Source: a virus
Reading direction: 5' to 3' (one strand)
IMG/VR virus record: IMGVR_UViG_3300036715_003541
Location: 21,346 to 85,345 of that record
Length of the DNA: 64,000 nucleotides
Part shown: piece by piece, positions 28,165 to 36,768 of the stretch
Numbering within the stretch: the first letter of the stretch is position 1
How the letters are laid out: the number at the start of each line of letters is the position of its first letter
Position numbers and translations under genes: made by a program
The notes under the pieces: model-generated
The model's input: only the letters and a program-made list of their open reading frames with translations
What the model was told of the DNA's origin: nothing
The model's database searches: none

Positions 28165-29763
28165 TCACATGAAAATTTTATTATAAAAGAAACCAACAGT
28201 TGGGTTATTTACAGTCTCATGATTTCTATCTACTGCACAGCAATTTCCAAATTTATCCTGAACAACCTTATCAATTGGTAAATTCAAGTGACCACAAACT
28301 GGTTTCAAACTTGTTTTGCTTTTAACAACAAGTGAACATGTTGATTTTGGAGCTGCTTCTTTCTTAGCATTCAAGTTAGACATATATTCTTTTACAGCGA
28401 TTGTATAAGAGTTGTTGTCACCACTTTGCAATATAATATTCATTGCATCTTCTGCACGATCAAAGTTGCTATCTAAAGCTGCTTGTCTAACGATTTCAAT
28501 AAGCTCAGAATTTTTCATTCCATATTGAGGAGAAACCAATGCGGCTGATTTTTTATCAAACACACCATTGTTGCTCATTTCAATTAATGTATTTTCAGAT
28601 ATTGGAGAAATTGAACCTTCGCAAATCAAAACAGATGGTTTTAATGCTTTACCTTCTTTTACCTTTACAGGTACTGTGAAAGACAATCTACCACCGCCAG
28701 TGCTAACTGCAAAGTAAATAGATGACTTATCTGATTTTGCAACTTTTATTTGATTGTATTTTTCACCAGCTTGTTTCAAAGCTTGATCAACCAAATCACG
28801 TGCTTTGTTTACAAAGCTTGTACCAAAAGTAATTTCAGCGGCACCTTTTGCAGAAGCTAACTTTTCTTCAAATGTATCTGCTTCTTCTAAACGAAGTTGT
28901 GGAACTTCTTTTGCTTCTGGATAGAATGTTGTTAATATAGAATTATTAAATACTTCTGTTTTAGGAGCTTCTTCTGCTTTTTTGATTTTTAATGCAGCAA
29001 CTGCTAATTCTGGTTGAGAGAGTTTTTCTGTTTTTTCTGTAACTAAATCTAAAACAACAGAAGCTGTGACATTTAATTTGCTACCCGCTTTATTTAACAA
29101 ATAACTTGTTAATGAAGCTTTAGATATTTTCTCAGCACCATTGTTTCCTAAAAACACTTCTGGTGAGGATATTCTTTTTTCTTTTGTTTTAACAGGAATA
29201 AATACAGCAGTTTTGCCACGTGGTGTAGTGAAAGAAGCATTTACAATAATATATTGTTCATTACCAGAGGCAACAGATAATTGAGCTTCAGGTAAATCAT
29301 GAAGGTTTAATACTGTTTTTGTTTGATTTAAAGCTTTTGTAGCAACTTCTTCAGAGTATGCTTTAGGTTCTTCGCCTGAAAATACACTGGAAAGTAAATT
29401 TTGCAATACTGGGTCTGCAGATGCGTATAAAGAAATGACTTTTCCATCTTGTTTTTCAGCATATTTGGGTTTTAAAAAATTGATTTCTTGATCACCAATT
29501 TCTTCCTTTAGTAATTCGCCAGCCATAGAAGATACTGTGTAAAATCTATTATAAATGTTTACTAGCTCCGCTTTCTTTGTAATCAATGATTTTTCACCCA
29601 TTTTATTAAAAACCTGAGCCATTTGAATAATGGTTTGGTCATTTGGGTATTTCTCAGCTAATTTTGCTAATTTATTTTGTAACACAGATGTGAGAAATGG
29701 TTTTTCATTATCCATCTGTGCAGCAAGATTTTGAGAAATTTCAGTAAGTTTATTAAATTTCAT
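28165..29763 (-). CDS. Virion-module protein with duplicated domain
   Basis: 532 residues. Two halves share a pattern. Around residues 135-225 a helix leads into YIIVNASF and then KTAVFIPVKTKEKRISSPEV. Around 310-400 a helix leads into SSIYFAVS and then RLSFTVPVKVKEGKALKPSV. This indicates a tandem duplication. The C-terminal 60 residues contain four Cys (CSLVVKS, KPVCGH, GNCCAVD) plus His that may bind metal. Ends FYNKIFM. A virion role is inferred from place. Confidence 0.55.
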   Translation of the reverse strand: MKFNKLTEISQNLAAQMDNEKPFLTSVLQNKLAKLAEKYPNDQTIIQMAQVFNKMGEKSLITKKAELVNIYNRFYTVSSMAGELLKEEIGDQEINFLKPKYAEKQDGKVISLYASADPVLQNLLSSVFSGEEPKAYSEEVATKALNQTKTVLNLHDLPEAQLSVASGNEQYIIVNASFTTPRGKTAVFIPVKTKEKRISSPEVFLGNNGAEKISKASLTSYLLNKAGSKLNVTASVVLDLVTEKTEKLSQPELAVAALKIKKAEEAPKTEVFNNSILTTFYPEAKEVPQLRLEEADTFEEKLASAKGAAEITFGTSFVNKARDLVDQALKQAGEKYNQIKVAKSDKSSIYFAVSTGGGRLSFTVPVKVKEGKALKPSVLICEGSISPISENTLIEMSNNGVFDKKSAALVSPQYGMKNSELIEIVRQAALDSNFDRAEDAMNIILQSGDNNSYTIAVKEYMSNLNAKKEAAPKSTCSLVVKSKTSLKPVCGHLNLPIDKVVQDKFGNCCAVDRNHETVNNPTVGFFYNKIFM

Positions 29764-29775
29764 ATGTTTCCTGGA

Positions 29776-30234
29776 TTAGCCTAATTCTGGAAATTTTTTA
29801 ATTATTTCTTGACGCATAGATGCAGAAACTTCTTTTAACAAATTAGAAACCATTTTCTTATTTTTTAACAGCGTTTTTGGCAAATACTCTGGCACGAATG
29901 CCAATTCTTTCTTATCTAATCCTAATTTATTAGCTGCAACTTTTGCTATTTGCTCATTTTTATAAAAAATAGATAAATTATCTTTGCCCACCTCAACATA
30001 CCAAGGGTTTGCAGAGGATGCTTGTTTCTCTAAAAGATCATCATACATAGCTACTATGTATTGCTCATCATCATTATCACCATTAACAACTTGCCACAAA
30101 TTAGACATATCATCATTATCTTTAAATTTTACAACATCAAAAGCAACTTTAACAATTTTATCTTTAACATCAGATAACTTATATGCTTTTTTTAGCAAAA
30201 TTTTCTCTAAAAGAGTTTTATTATAATCAATCAT
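29776..30234 (-). CDS. Hypothetical protein at the head of the virion module
   Basis: 152 residues, first gene of the virion run. Two motifs of the shared type are visible: LLKKAYKL (13-20) and LLEKQA/SSANPW (67-78). An SKxxxDxx-like start and a C-terminal amphipathic helix (LLKEVSASMRQEIIKKFPEL) follow. No known domain. Preceded by a 57-base AT-rich gap that may carry a promoter. Confidence 0.5.
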   Translation of the reverse strand: MIDYNKTLLEKILLKKAYKLSDVKDKIVKVAFDVVKFKDNDDMSNLWQVVNGDNDDEQYIVAMYDDLLEKQASSANPWYVEVGKDNLSIFYKNEQIAKVAANKLGLDKKELAFVPEYLPKTLLKNKKMVSNLLKEVSASMRQEIIKKFPELG

Positions 30235-30270
30235 ATTTATCCCTGATATTTTAGTTCAAATTTTATATTG

Positions 30271-30287
30271 TTTTATTGCTTGTTTTT
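30271..30287 (-). promoter_or_regulatory. 17-nt motif repeated at 34122-34138, possible promoter element
   Basis: The minus strand reads AAAAACAAGCAATAAAA here and identically at 34122-34138. Each copy lies 37-66 bases before the start of the next gene (30234 and 34056). Low complexity makes coincidence possible. Confidence 0.25.
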
Positions 30288-30291
30288 ATTG

Positions 30292-30747
30292 TTAAAATTT
30301 TTCTTCCCTTAATTTTTGCATTTTGTCAAGTATTGTTTTGATTTTATTATCCTTCTCAACTATTTTCTTTATTCTTTGAAAAGAACCACCATATTGTGTT
30401 TTTTTATCTTTTTTATAATCAACATTTCCATGTAACGATTTAGTGATTGAACTTTGATTTACACTTAAAATTTTTGCAATTTCCATTTGTGTGTAACCAT
30501 CTTTTACTGACAATGTAATTACTTCTCGTTGACGATCTGTAAGCATTGTATCAATAATCCTCCAAAGTTCTTTTTTTAATTCATCCTCTAATGCAAATAA
30601 TTCTTCATCATATGCCCAAGGGTTTAATCGAGATTCAATTGAATCATTGTTCGAAAACGCTTCCATCATATCATGAGAGCAAGATTGTTCAACAATTAAA
30701 TATTGATAAGAGTCACTTCTATTCTTACGTTTTTCAGATTTTTCCAC
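30292..30747 (-). CDS. Sigma-70 region 4-like transcription factor
   Basis: 151 residues. Residues 69-108 hold a sigma region 4 or LuxR-type helix-turn-helix: LTDRQREVITLSVKDGYTQM, continuing EIAKILSVNQSSITKSLHG. The N-terminal part is acidic and helical, and a basic tail of about 40 residues follows (SFQRIKKIVEKDNKIKTILD). Regions 2 and 3 are absent. It probably redirects or assists host RNA polymerase. Its position right at the border between replication and virion genes fits a late-gene regulator, which is inference. A GGAGG ribosome site precedes the ATG. Confidence 0.75.
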   Translation of the reverse strand: MEKSEKRKNRSDSYQYLIVEQSCSHDMMEAFSNNDSIESRLNPWAYDEELFALEDELKKELWRIIDTMLTDRQREVITLSVKDGYTQMEIAKILSVNQSSITKSLHGNVDYKKDKKTQYGGSFQRIKKIVEKDNKIKTILDKMQKLREEKF

Positions 30748-30803
30748 ATAACCTCCATGCGACTTAATATAATATATCTCACCATTTTTGTTATGTTTGA
30801 TTT

Positions 30804-31547
30804 TTAATAAGATGTTATCTCTAAAGAAAACTGATGATTCCTTGTAATATATTCATCAATGTCTTTATATCCCATGGGTACCGATAAATGTGTGATAATT
30901 GCTTTATCACCATATTTTTCATCTATTTTTTTGCGACCCTTTAATCCAGCTTCATCATTGTCAAACACAATAATAATATTATCTGTATATCGAATAAGAG
31001 TTGCAAATTGATAAGCTGATAAAGAAGAAGATCCAACTGCTACAACATTTTTTATTCCAAACTCATAGCACTTAATCGCATCTAATTGACCTTCAACCAC
31101 ATATGCAAAACCTTCTTTTAAAATATGCTCTTTTGCAAAGTTTAAGTTAAAACAATAGTTACCTTTTTTAAATACAGTATTCTTATATTTTATAAGACTT
31201 CTTTGCTTTCTTTCTTCTTCACCTAATAATGTCCTGCCAATAAGAGCAATAGGTGTGTTATTTGCATTGTAATATGGTATCACTAAACCATGATTTTCAA
31301 AATAAGAAAATAAACCAGATTGCTTTTTCCAAGCTAAACCAACATCTATTAAGTCTTTACTTGATATTGCGTTAGATATCAAATTCATGTAAATAGAAGG
31401 TGGGAAATAACCTATGTTATATTTATTTATTATCTCATCTGATAGTCTTGAATAAATATATGTTCGATATTCTTCCGCTTCTGAGAAATTTAATAGTAAG
31501 TTCTTTGATATTGATATTACTTTTTCAAAAACTTCAGATTTAAACAT
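30804..31547 (-). CDS. DnaG-type primase catalytic core (TOPRIM), lacking zinc finger
   Basis: 247 residues. Residues 25-50 (EYRTYIYSRLSDEIINKYNI, continuing GYF) match the region of DnaG after the zinc domain. The TOPRIM domain carries VVEGQLDAIKCYE (Glu152), an AVGSSSLS loop and VFDNDEAGLKG (Asp196, Asp198). The CHC2 zinc finger is missing from the N-terminus and the helicase-binding C-terminal domain is short or absent. A separate CHC2 protein is encoded at 51073-51630. Makes RNA primers for replication. Confidence 0.85.
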   Translation of the reverse strand: MFKSEVFEKVISISKNLLLNFSEAEEYRTYIYSRLSDEIINKYNIGYFPPSIYMNLISNAISSKDLIDVGLAWKKQSGLFSYFENHGLVIPYYNANNTPIALIGRTLLGEEERKQRSLIKYKNTVFKKGNYCFNLNFAKEHILKEGFAYVVEGQLDAIKCYEFGIKNVVAVGSSSLSAYQFATLIRYTDNIIIVFDNDEAGLKGRKKIDEKYGDKAIITHLSVPMGYKDIDEYITRNHQFSLEITSY

Positions 31548-31548
31548 A

Positions 31549-31872
31549 TTACTTTATTTTCTTCAATTGCTCAATCATCATTATTTTAAATGGGACAGAC
31601 AACTTATAAGCTTGTCCACAACCACTGCATAATACATTTTTTTCATCTTTGGATATTTTAGGCGTTTCTATAGAGCCACAATCACACTTTATATTCCAAA
31701 AGGGTTTTTTATCACCTGAACGCCAAAGTTGCAATGTTTCTAATTGATACTTTAAGTAATGATTATCTGGCTGCACTTTATCACAATTTCCACAATGAAT
31801 TTTCTTTGTTTTTTTATCCAAACAAGGTTCCGATTGTTTTTTACATAATTCACAATTTAATGATACACGCAT
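31549..31872 (-). CDS. Zinc-ribbon protein next to primase
   Basis: 107 residues with two Cys sets: CELCKK...CGNC (about 8-34) and CDCG...CSGCG (about 64-86), so probably two zinc ribbons. It ends one base before the primase core begins. It may supply the nucleic-acid-binding zinc function missing from the primase core, but its pattern is not CHC2. No close family recognised. Confidence 0.6.
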   Translation of the reverse strand: MRVSLNCELCKKQSEPCLDKKTKKIHCGNCDKVQPDNHYLKYQLETLQLWRSGDKKPFWNIKCDCGSIETPKISKDEKNVLCSGCGQAYKLSVPFKIMMIEQLKKIK

Positions 31873-31873
31873 A

Positions 31874-32722
31874 CTACTCCAATGCTTTCTTTACTTTTAA
31901 GAATTCTTCATTTGTTAAAAAAGAAACACTCACCCTCACAAGGTGATCCGTTGTTTTATTCTTTGATTTAATACCTTCGTTTTTGATAACTAAACAATCT
32001 TCATTCCTTGTGTTTGCAGGTATAATAATCGTTTTTTCACCATGAATTGTTTTTACTGATTTTGAACAGCCAAGTATTGACTCTGTAAAACTAATATTAA
32101 GGTAAGAAATAATATTATTATTTTCTATCGAAAAATACTCACTATCAAAAACCTTTATTTGAATAAAAGCATCACGCTTTATATCCTTGTAAAAATCACC
32201 ACCACCAGATATTCTTAATACAAAACCATTGATTGTACCAGGGTCTATTTGAATAGAATAACTTTTTGTTACAAATGAATATCCATTGTCACAATCGCAA
32301 GAAGATGTACATTCACACATTACTGTTTTATAAGAAGTCTTATTACATTTATTGCAATTAACATCTTTTACTTTACCAAATCCAAGGCATTTTTCACAAA
32401 GAGATTTACTAGTTATTTTTACATCTTTCACACAACCAAGTGTGGCTTCCAAAAAAGATAATCCCAAGATAACATGTATATCAGATAACTTTAAAGTGTG
32501 TGAAAAATTATGTTTAAAATCTTTTATCTCAACTTTTTCTTTATGGTTTTTCTCAAGAAAAGAATAAGCTAAATTTATTTTCTTTAAAATTTCTTCAGAT
32601 TGTGGATCTTTGTTTACATCTGGGTGATGTGTTTTTACTAACTTTTTAAATTTTAACTTTATATCATTTAAAGAATGATAAGAAGTTGCACCCAATGTTT
32701 TGTAAGCTTCTTTTAAGTTCAT
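31874..32722 (-). CDS. dnaJ: DnaJ (Hsp40) co-chaperone
   Basis: 282 residues. The J domain spans 1-65 with HPD at 33-35. A cysteine-rich region (about 105-145) follows, with one canonical CEKCLGFG repeat and degenerate CNKCNK and CECTSSCDCDNGY repeats instead of four regular CxxCxGxG units. The beta-sandwich substrate domains then follow (IDPGTINGFVLRISGGGDF, then IIPANTRNEDCLVIKNEGI). The Gly/Phe linker is nearly absent. It should stimulate host DnaK and present clients such as virion or replication proteins. It overlaps the ruvC-like gene by four bases. Confidence 0.88.
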   Translation of the reverse strand: MNLKEAYKTLGATSYHSLNDIKLKFKKLVKTHHPDVNKDPQSEEILKKINLAYSFLEKNHKEKVEIKDFKHNFSHTLKLSDIHVILGLSFLEATLGCVKDVKITSKSLCEKCLGFGKVKDVNCNKCNKTSYKTVMCECTSSCDCDNGYSFVTKSYSIQIDPGTINGFVLRISGGGDFYKDIKRDAFIQIKVFDSEYFSIENNNIISYLNISFTESILGCSKSVKTIHGEKTIIIPANTRNEDCLVIKNEGIKSKNKTTDHLVRVSVSFLTNEEFLKVKKALE

Positions 32723-33291
32723 TTTTTCTTTGTTTTTTTAACTTTGGGATTGTTAGCTTTCAATGCATAAGCTAGTGCTACTGCAATACCATCAGCACGG
32801 TCATAGTTTTCGACTTTAAGCTTACTTGCACCTCCCCGTGGCTTGGAGTGCTCCCAAGGGAATGTAATCCCTAAATGCTCGGAAACAAGGTCTGGCACTT
32901 CGGTTTTATCAGGTAGCACCTTTGTTTTTTTTATGGCATGACGTATTGTCATAACATTTAATAATTCAACTGTTGCTCCATTGTGAGCGTTTAACCAATC
33001 ATGACAAATTAAACCAATTGTTCTATTAAATACAGACAAGGCAATAATTGTTTTTGCAGTGCTTTTACCCTTCATAAATTGAATAATATCTTCAATGATA
33101 ACTTTATCAGGATTGTATTTTTCTAATATTGTTAACACCCATTTTCGTAAAGCTACTAACTTTTCAAAGACAGATCCTTTTTTTAAAGGCTTGTAATAAC
33201 CAGAATCAATATATGTTATTTTTGAATCTTTATTTTTAATTACTGACCAACCAACTGTATTTGTAGATACGTCAAAACCTGCTATAATCAT
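32719..33291 (-). CDS. ruvC: RuvC-like Holliday junction resolvase
   Basis: 190 residues with the RNase H-fold pattern of RuvC: Asp7 in GFDVSTNTVGW, Glu67 in VIIEDI, and Asp164/Asp167 in YDRADGIAVALAYAL. Resolves branched recombination intermediates before packaging. The C-terminus is basic (KVKKTKKK). No Shine-Dalgarno is evident. The start lies 25 bases past a terminator. Confidence 0.85.
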   Translation of the reverse strand: MIIAGFDVSTNTVGWSVIKNKDSKITYIDSGYYKPLKKGSVFEKLVALRKWVLTILEKYNPDKVIIEDIIQFMKGKSTAKTIIALSVFNRTIGLICHDWLNAHNGATVELLNVMTIRHAIKKTKVLPDKTEVPDLVSEHLGITFPWEHSKPRGGASKLKVENYDRADGIAVALAYALKANNPKVKKTKKK

Positions 33292-33316
33292 AATTTATCT
33301 ATAACAACAAATAAAA

Positions 33317-33346
33317 AAAAGAAGAGCCTTTTAAAGCTCTTCTTTT
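33317..33346 (-). terminator. Intrinsic terminator after the SSB gene
   Basis: An 11-bp stem (aaaagaagagc / gctcttctttt) with an 8-nt loop, followed on the minus strand by a T run. It lies 11 bases past the stop at 33358. Confidence 0.85.
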
Positions 33347-33357
33347 AAATTACAATT

Positions 33358-34056
33358 TCAAACTTCTGCTGAAGGAAACTCGTCGTCATCATCACTAATC
33401 ATTGCTGGTGCTGGTGAAGCGGTTGCGCTTGTTTGGGTAGCAGTTGAACCAGTTACTGTTTTTGTTGCTGTCACACCATTAACTTTATCTCGGTAAGTCT
33501 TGTGATAAGAAGAAACTTGTTCTGGTGTAAGTGGAATACAACGTTGCTCAATAGCTTCTTTATCGAATGAATCAACCAATTTCATATCTTCTGGAGTAAG
33601 AGGGCGTTTTTCATAAGGCATTACCATGTAATAACCGGATGGACCATCTTCTGGATGTACAGTGATTGTAATCTCGTATTTTGTTGGATCACCCCATTTT
33701 GAAGCCTGTGCATATTTCTTGATTTGTGAATATAAAACATATCCTGTGTCAAGAATTTGAATCTTATTTGCTTTGCGATTGATTACAATCAAATACCATC
33801 TTGGTTTTGCTTTATTACCAGCTAAGCATAATGGACAATTGTCTTTATTTCCAGTGCAACGAATACGTGTACCATATTGCTTGTCACTTTCTTCTTTTAC
33901 TTGATGGACTAAATATTGCATTGGTTTTGCAACAATGCGAAGATCATTTCCTTCTTGGCTTTTATCTAATTTTAAGAATAAATCTTTTGCGGACTCACGT
34001 TTACCACCAGAGCCACCGCCCTCAGACCAATCGATTTCACCAAATGTTGTTGTCAT
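33358..34056 (-). CDS. gp32-like single-stranded DNA-binding protein
   Basis: 232 residues. The OB-fold core carries a C67-x6-C74-x2-C77 zinc-type cluster (CTGNKDNCPLC) followed by KPRWYLIVINRKANKIQILD, as in T4 gp32-like phage SSBs. The N-terminal GGGSGGK segment resembles a cooperativity arm. The C-terminus is a Thr/Ala/Ser linker ending in an acidic tip (DDDDEFPSAEV), as used for partner binding. AAGG precedes the ATG. Flanked by recA and ruvC, consistent with replication/recombination. Confidence 0.85.
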   Translation of the reverse strand: MTTTFGEIDWSEGGGSGGKRESAKDLFLKLDKSQEGNDLRIVAKPMQYLVHQVKEESDKQYGTRIRCTGNKDNCPLCLAGNKAKPRWYLIVINRKANKIQILDTGYVLYSQIKKYAQASKWGDPTKYEITITVHPEDGPSGYYMVMPYEKRPLTPEDMKLVDSFDKEAIEQRCIPLTPEQVSSYHKTYRDKVNGVTATKTVTGSTATQTSATASPAPAMISDDDDEFPSAEV

Positions 34057-34116
34057 ATATTTTACCTTTTTGTTAAGTTGCTATCTGCAATCTCTATTTT
34101 GTTATAGTTTCGTTGA

Positions 34117-34446
34117 TTATTTTTTATTGCTTGTTTTTTGAAAAGTTACAATTCGTGTTCCACCAGGCATTTTTTTAAATGATACTGAAACTCTTTTGTT
34201 TCTTATTTTATTTACAATTTTATTTAATGTAAACCTAAATGAAATTGGGCTTTGTGGAACATCAATATTCATCTTTGAAAGTTCACTGACAAGTTGTGTC
34301 ATTGTTCCTGTAAATGTATTTGATGCTAAATCCACAATTGCTTTTACAATTGCTTCATGGTTACTGTTAGATGTAACATTATTAGTGGTTTTCTTAATGT
34401 TTTTCGGTGTTTTTACAACTTTATTTGTCATTTTTTTTTCTTTCAT
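34117..34446 (-). CDS. Winged-helix protein like the C-terminus of phage primases/helicases
   Basis: 109 residues. After a basic Lys/Thr/Asn N-terminus, residues about 28-105 form a small wHTH: HEAIVKAIVDLA, FTGTMTQLVSEL, PQSPISFRFTLNKIVNKIRN, then a wing VSVSFKKMPGGTRIVTF. The pattern of an Ser/Pro turn, Leu-x3-Leu helices and a G-x-R-x-I wing is what I know from C-terminal domains of plasmid and phage primase-helicases. Here it stands alone. It may bind DNA at forks or origins. ATGA overlap with 34443-34745. Confidence 0.6.
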   Translation of the reverse strand: MKEKKMTNKVVKTPKNIKKTTNNVTSNSNHEAIVKAIVDLASNTFTGTMTQLVSELSKMNIDVPQSPISFRFTLNKIVNKIRNKRVSVSFKKMPGGTRIVTFQKTSNKK

Positions 34447-34745
34447 TTGCCACTTTTTACATAAGCCAAATTTTGTATATAATCAACTTTCCTTGATGGA
34501 AGAATGATATCAACAGTCTTTGTTGGGTCTAAAAATAATGTGTAATTTTCTCTTATGTAATCATCTGTATTTGTCGTTGTGTCTGGTATAAAGACACCTT
34601 TTGTTTCGATGAAATCAGGAAAAAAAGAAGGTTTACCTATTGATAAAAAGAATGTGTAATCGCTAAACATAATTAAGAAAACTGGCTTATTAGGTAGTGG
34701 AAACCTAGTTACTTCTCTTACTTCAGGAATATACGCATCAGACAT
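34443..34745 (-). CDS. Hypothetical small protein
   Basis: 100 residues, with a beta-rich pattern (PLPNKPVFLIMFSDYTFFLS; FLDPTKTVDIILPSRK). No family recognised. It overlaps the start of the winged-helix gene and the end of recA, so is co-expressed with them. Confidence 0.5.
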   Translation of the reverse strand: MSDAYIPEVREVTRFPLPNKPVFLIMFSDYTFFLSIGKPSFFPDFIETKGVFIPDTTTNTDDYIRENYTLFLDPTKTVDIILPSRKVDYIQNLAYVKSGK

Positions 34746-35901
34746 TTTTTACCTTCTTGGTCTTAGACACTAAACCCTCCAACAGATCGTCTTCTGGCTT
34801 CTCTATAACTGGTTGTGGCAGCCTTTTATTGTTCTTATTATCACGTGCTATTGCAATTTCTTCAGTTAATTCTTTTGCCAATGCAGGATCTGATTTAATT
34901 CCTTCTTGAAATTTCGCCAATCCAACCCACTTTTGATCCTTGTATTCATGAGTTACAGATGATGGTTTTTTAACCACATCATATTCAACTGCTAATTCTG
35001 CAATTTCTTCATGAATATCTACAATACCAATATTAAAGTTTACCTTAAACTCACATTTGCGTGGATGTGGTCCGAATTTACTTTTCTCAATTGTTGCACG
35101 GATTGTGTGACCAATTTTATTATCTTTTTCATCCAAAATTTGTGCATCTTTACGCATCACGGATTCAAAATAAATATTTGCACTTAAAGAATGATTGTAT
35201 GTGTTTCCACCTGTAAATGTATGGTCAGGACCATACATATCCATAGAATCTTTTTTGTGATTGATAACAATGAATGGAATATCTGCTTTACCAACCTCAA
35301 GAATAAGCTTCCTGAATGTTGGAGTAAGGAATCTTGAAAGAAGACTCATATTCATTTTACCAATTGCAGATGTATCTTCACCTGGTGGAATGATAGCCCC
35401 CAAAGAGTCAAGTACAATAAGATTTACATTGATTTCTTTTTTGCAAATCTTATCCAATAAACCTTCTTTAGATTTACCTTTTAATACGTGTGATTTTGCA
35501 TCTTCTTTTGGAACACCTAAAAGCATCTCAAAACATCGACGACCATTTGCTGCTTGTTCTTTTTCAACAACAATAATTCGACTAATATCACAACCCAATT
35601 CCATTGCCCACTTTTCAGAGAATGTACCCTCTGCATCAATAAAAACCTGATAAGACTCAGGATCTTGTGCTTGAGCATTTTTGATAGCAATAATCGCCAT
35701 CAATGTTTTACCAGATCCACCCGATCCATAAAATTGGATAATTCTACCTTTTGGTAAGCCACCACATGATAATGCGTCATCAAGTAATAAAGAACCTGTT
35801 GGTACAACTTCTATTTTTTTATTTTCTGAGGCTATGTAGTAGCCTAGTTCACCTTCAGCTTCTGCGTATGATTCAAAAAATGATTTGAATTTATTTGACA
35901 T
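34738..35901 (-). CDS. recA: RecA recombinase (UvsX-type role)
   Basis: 387 residues. Walker A is GSGGSGKT at 59-66. Walker B-like is LIVLDSLGAIIPPGE. There is a PFIVINHKKDSMDMYG segment (with the RecA switch region) and a TFTGGNTYNHSLSANIYFE loop. The N-terminal polymerisation helix is short, and the C-terminal extension is charged (PEDDLLEGLVSKTKKVKNV). Performs strand exchange for replication restart and recombination-driven DNA synthesis, working with SSB, RuvC and SbcCD of this window. Confidence 0.9.
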   Translation of the reverse strand: MSNKFKSFFESYAEAEGELGYYIASENKKIEVVPTGSLLLDDALSCGGLPKGRIIQFYGSGGSGKTLMAIIAIKNAQAQDPESYQVFIDAEGTFSEKWAMELGCDISRIIVVEKEQAANGRRCFEMLLGVPKEDAKSHVLKGKSKEGLLDKICKKEINVNLIVLDSLGAIIPPGEDTSAIGKMNMSLLSRFLTPTFRKLILEVGKADIPFIVINHKKDSMDMYGPDHTFTGGNTYNHSLSANIYFESVMRKDAQILDEKDNKIGHTIRATIEKSKFGPHPRKCEFKVNFNIGIVDIHEEIAELAVEYDVVKKPSSVTHEYKDQKWVGLAKFQEGIKSDPALAKELTEEIAIARDNKNNKRLPQPVIEKPEDDLLEGLVSKTKKVKNV

Positions 35902-35919
35902 GTTTTTCCTATTTTATAA

Positions 35920-36396
35920 TCACCACCCACCAGTATCTACTGGTGAGTGACCTAATATTGTTTTTCTTAAACCTTGTGTAATATCTTTTGCATGATGATG
36001 ATATTTGATAATTATATCATATTTTTTCTCTAATAATGCTTTAGCGCCTTTTGCTCTGGCTAAGGTTTCCTGCAAAGCCACAACATCTGGATCTGATTCT
36101 GAAGCGTATTTCCTCATATCTGCTGTTACTTTACTTCCAGGATCATATTCCAAAGCAACTTTGTTTTTTAATGAAGATACTTTTGACTCTAACATAGAAG
36201 TTGTTTTAACAATTCTACTTAGATATTCAGATAAAAGATCTGCAGCACGTAATGTTTTTACTTGAACCATTTCCGCATGAGGAATATCTGATAATTGATC
36301 CGATGCTAAATGTTGTAAAATTTCTTGAATTTCAGTTAAATCAAAGTCGGAGAATTTATCTTCACCCGAACCCATAATATCATTTATTGTTACCAT
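35920..36396 (-). CDS. Hypothetical protein, possible UvsY-like mediator
   Basis: 158 residues, mostly coiled coil with an acidic N-terminus. The C-terminal region (RKYASESDPDVVALQETLAR, continuing AKGAKALLEKKYDIIIKYHH) has the K/Y-rich helix pattern seen in small recombination-mediator proteins next to uvsX. The identification rests on length, helices and the neighbouring recA only. The start overlaps the end of a terminator hairpin, and its only ribosome site (GAGG) is within the hairpin arm. Confidence 0.5.
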   Translation of the reverse strand: MVTINDIMGSGEDKFSDFDLTEIQEILQHLASDQLSDIPHAEMVQVKTLRAADLLSEYLSRIVKTTSMLESKVSSLKNKVALEYDPGSKVTADMRKYASESDPDVVALQETLARAKGAKALLEKKYDIIIKYHHHAKDITQGLRKTILGHSPVDTGGW

Positions 36397-36402
36397 AAAA
36401 AT

Positions 36403-36431
36403 GCCTCTACAGATTATATATCCGTAGAGGC
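36403..36431 (-). terminator. Terminator hairpin that also holds the ribosome site of 35920-36396
   Basis: An 8-bp stem (gcctctac / gtagaggc) with a 13-nt loop, followed on the minus strand by ATTTTT and then ATG 36396. The GAGG Shine-Dalgarno for that ATG is in the downstream arm, so folding should hide it. Confidence 0.7.
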
Positions 36432-36438
36432 TGTTTCA

Positions 36439-36768
36439 TTATTTTAACTTTTCATCTAAGAGCTTTATTTTCTCATCCAACATAATCATCTTTTGATTTA
36501 CTTTATCCGATAATTCTTTTATTGTATTATACATAATTCTTGTATGCTGATGCTGAAAAATACTTATAATAAAAAAAGTTATTTCGTAAGAAATGAAATT
36601 CTTAGATGGTGGCTTTATAAATAAAATAATACCATTATCATCAGACTCAAATAAATCTTCAAATAAAACAGAACCACCATGAACTTCATAAGATTTGCAT
36701 AACTTATTGTAAATATTAAATTCATCATCTGTAATATCTACTTTTTTATTATCAATTATTCTAATCAT
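36439..36768 (-). CDS. Hypothetical small protein with C-terminal coiled coil
   Basis: 109 residues. An N-terminal mixed part (IRIIDNKKVDITDDEFNIY) leads to a C-terminal coiled coil with repeated LxDxKIK(L) heptads. Its start overlaps the stop of the zinc-ribbon gene (TAATG). No family recognised. Confidence 0.5.
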   Translation of the reverse strand: MIRIIDNKKVDITDDEFNIYNKLCKSYEVHGGSVLFEDLFESDDNGIILFIKPPSKNFISYEITFFIISIFQHQHTRIMYNTIKELSDKVNQKMIMLDEKIKLLDEKLK

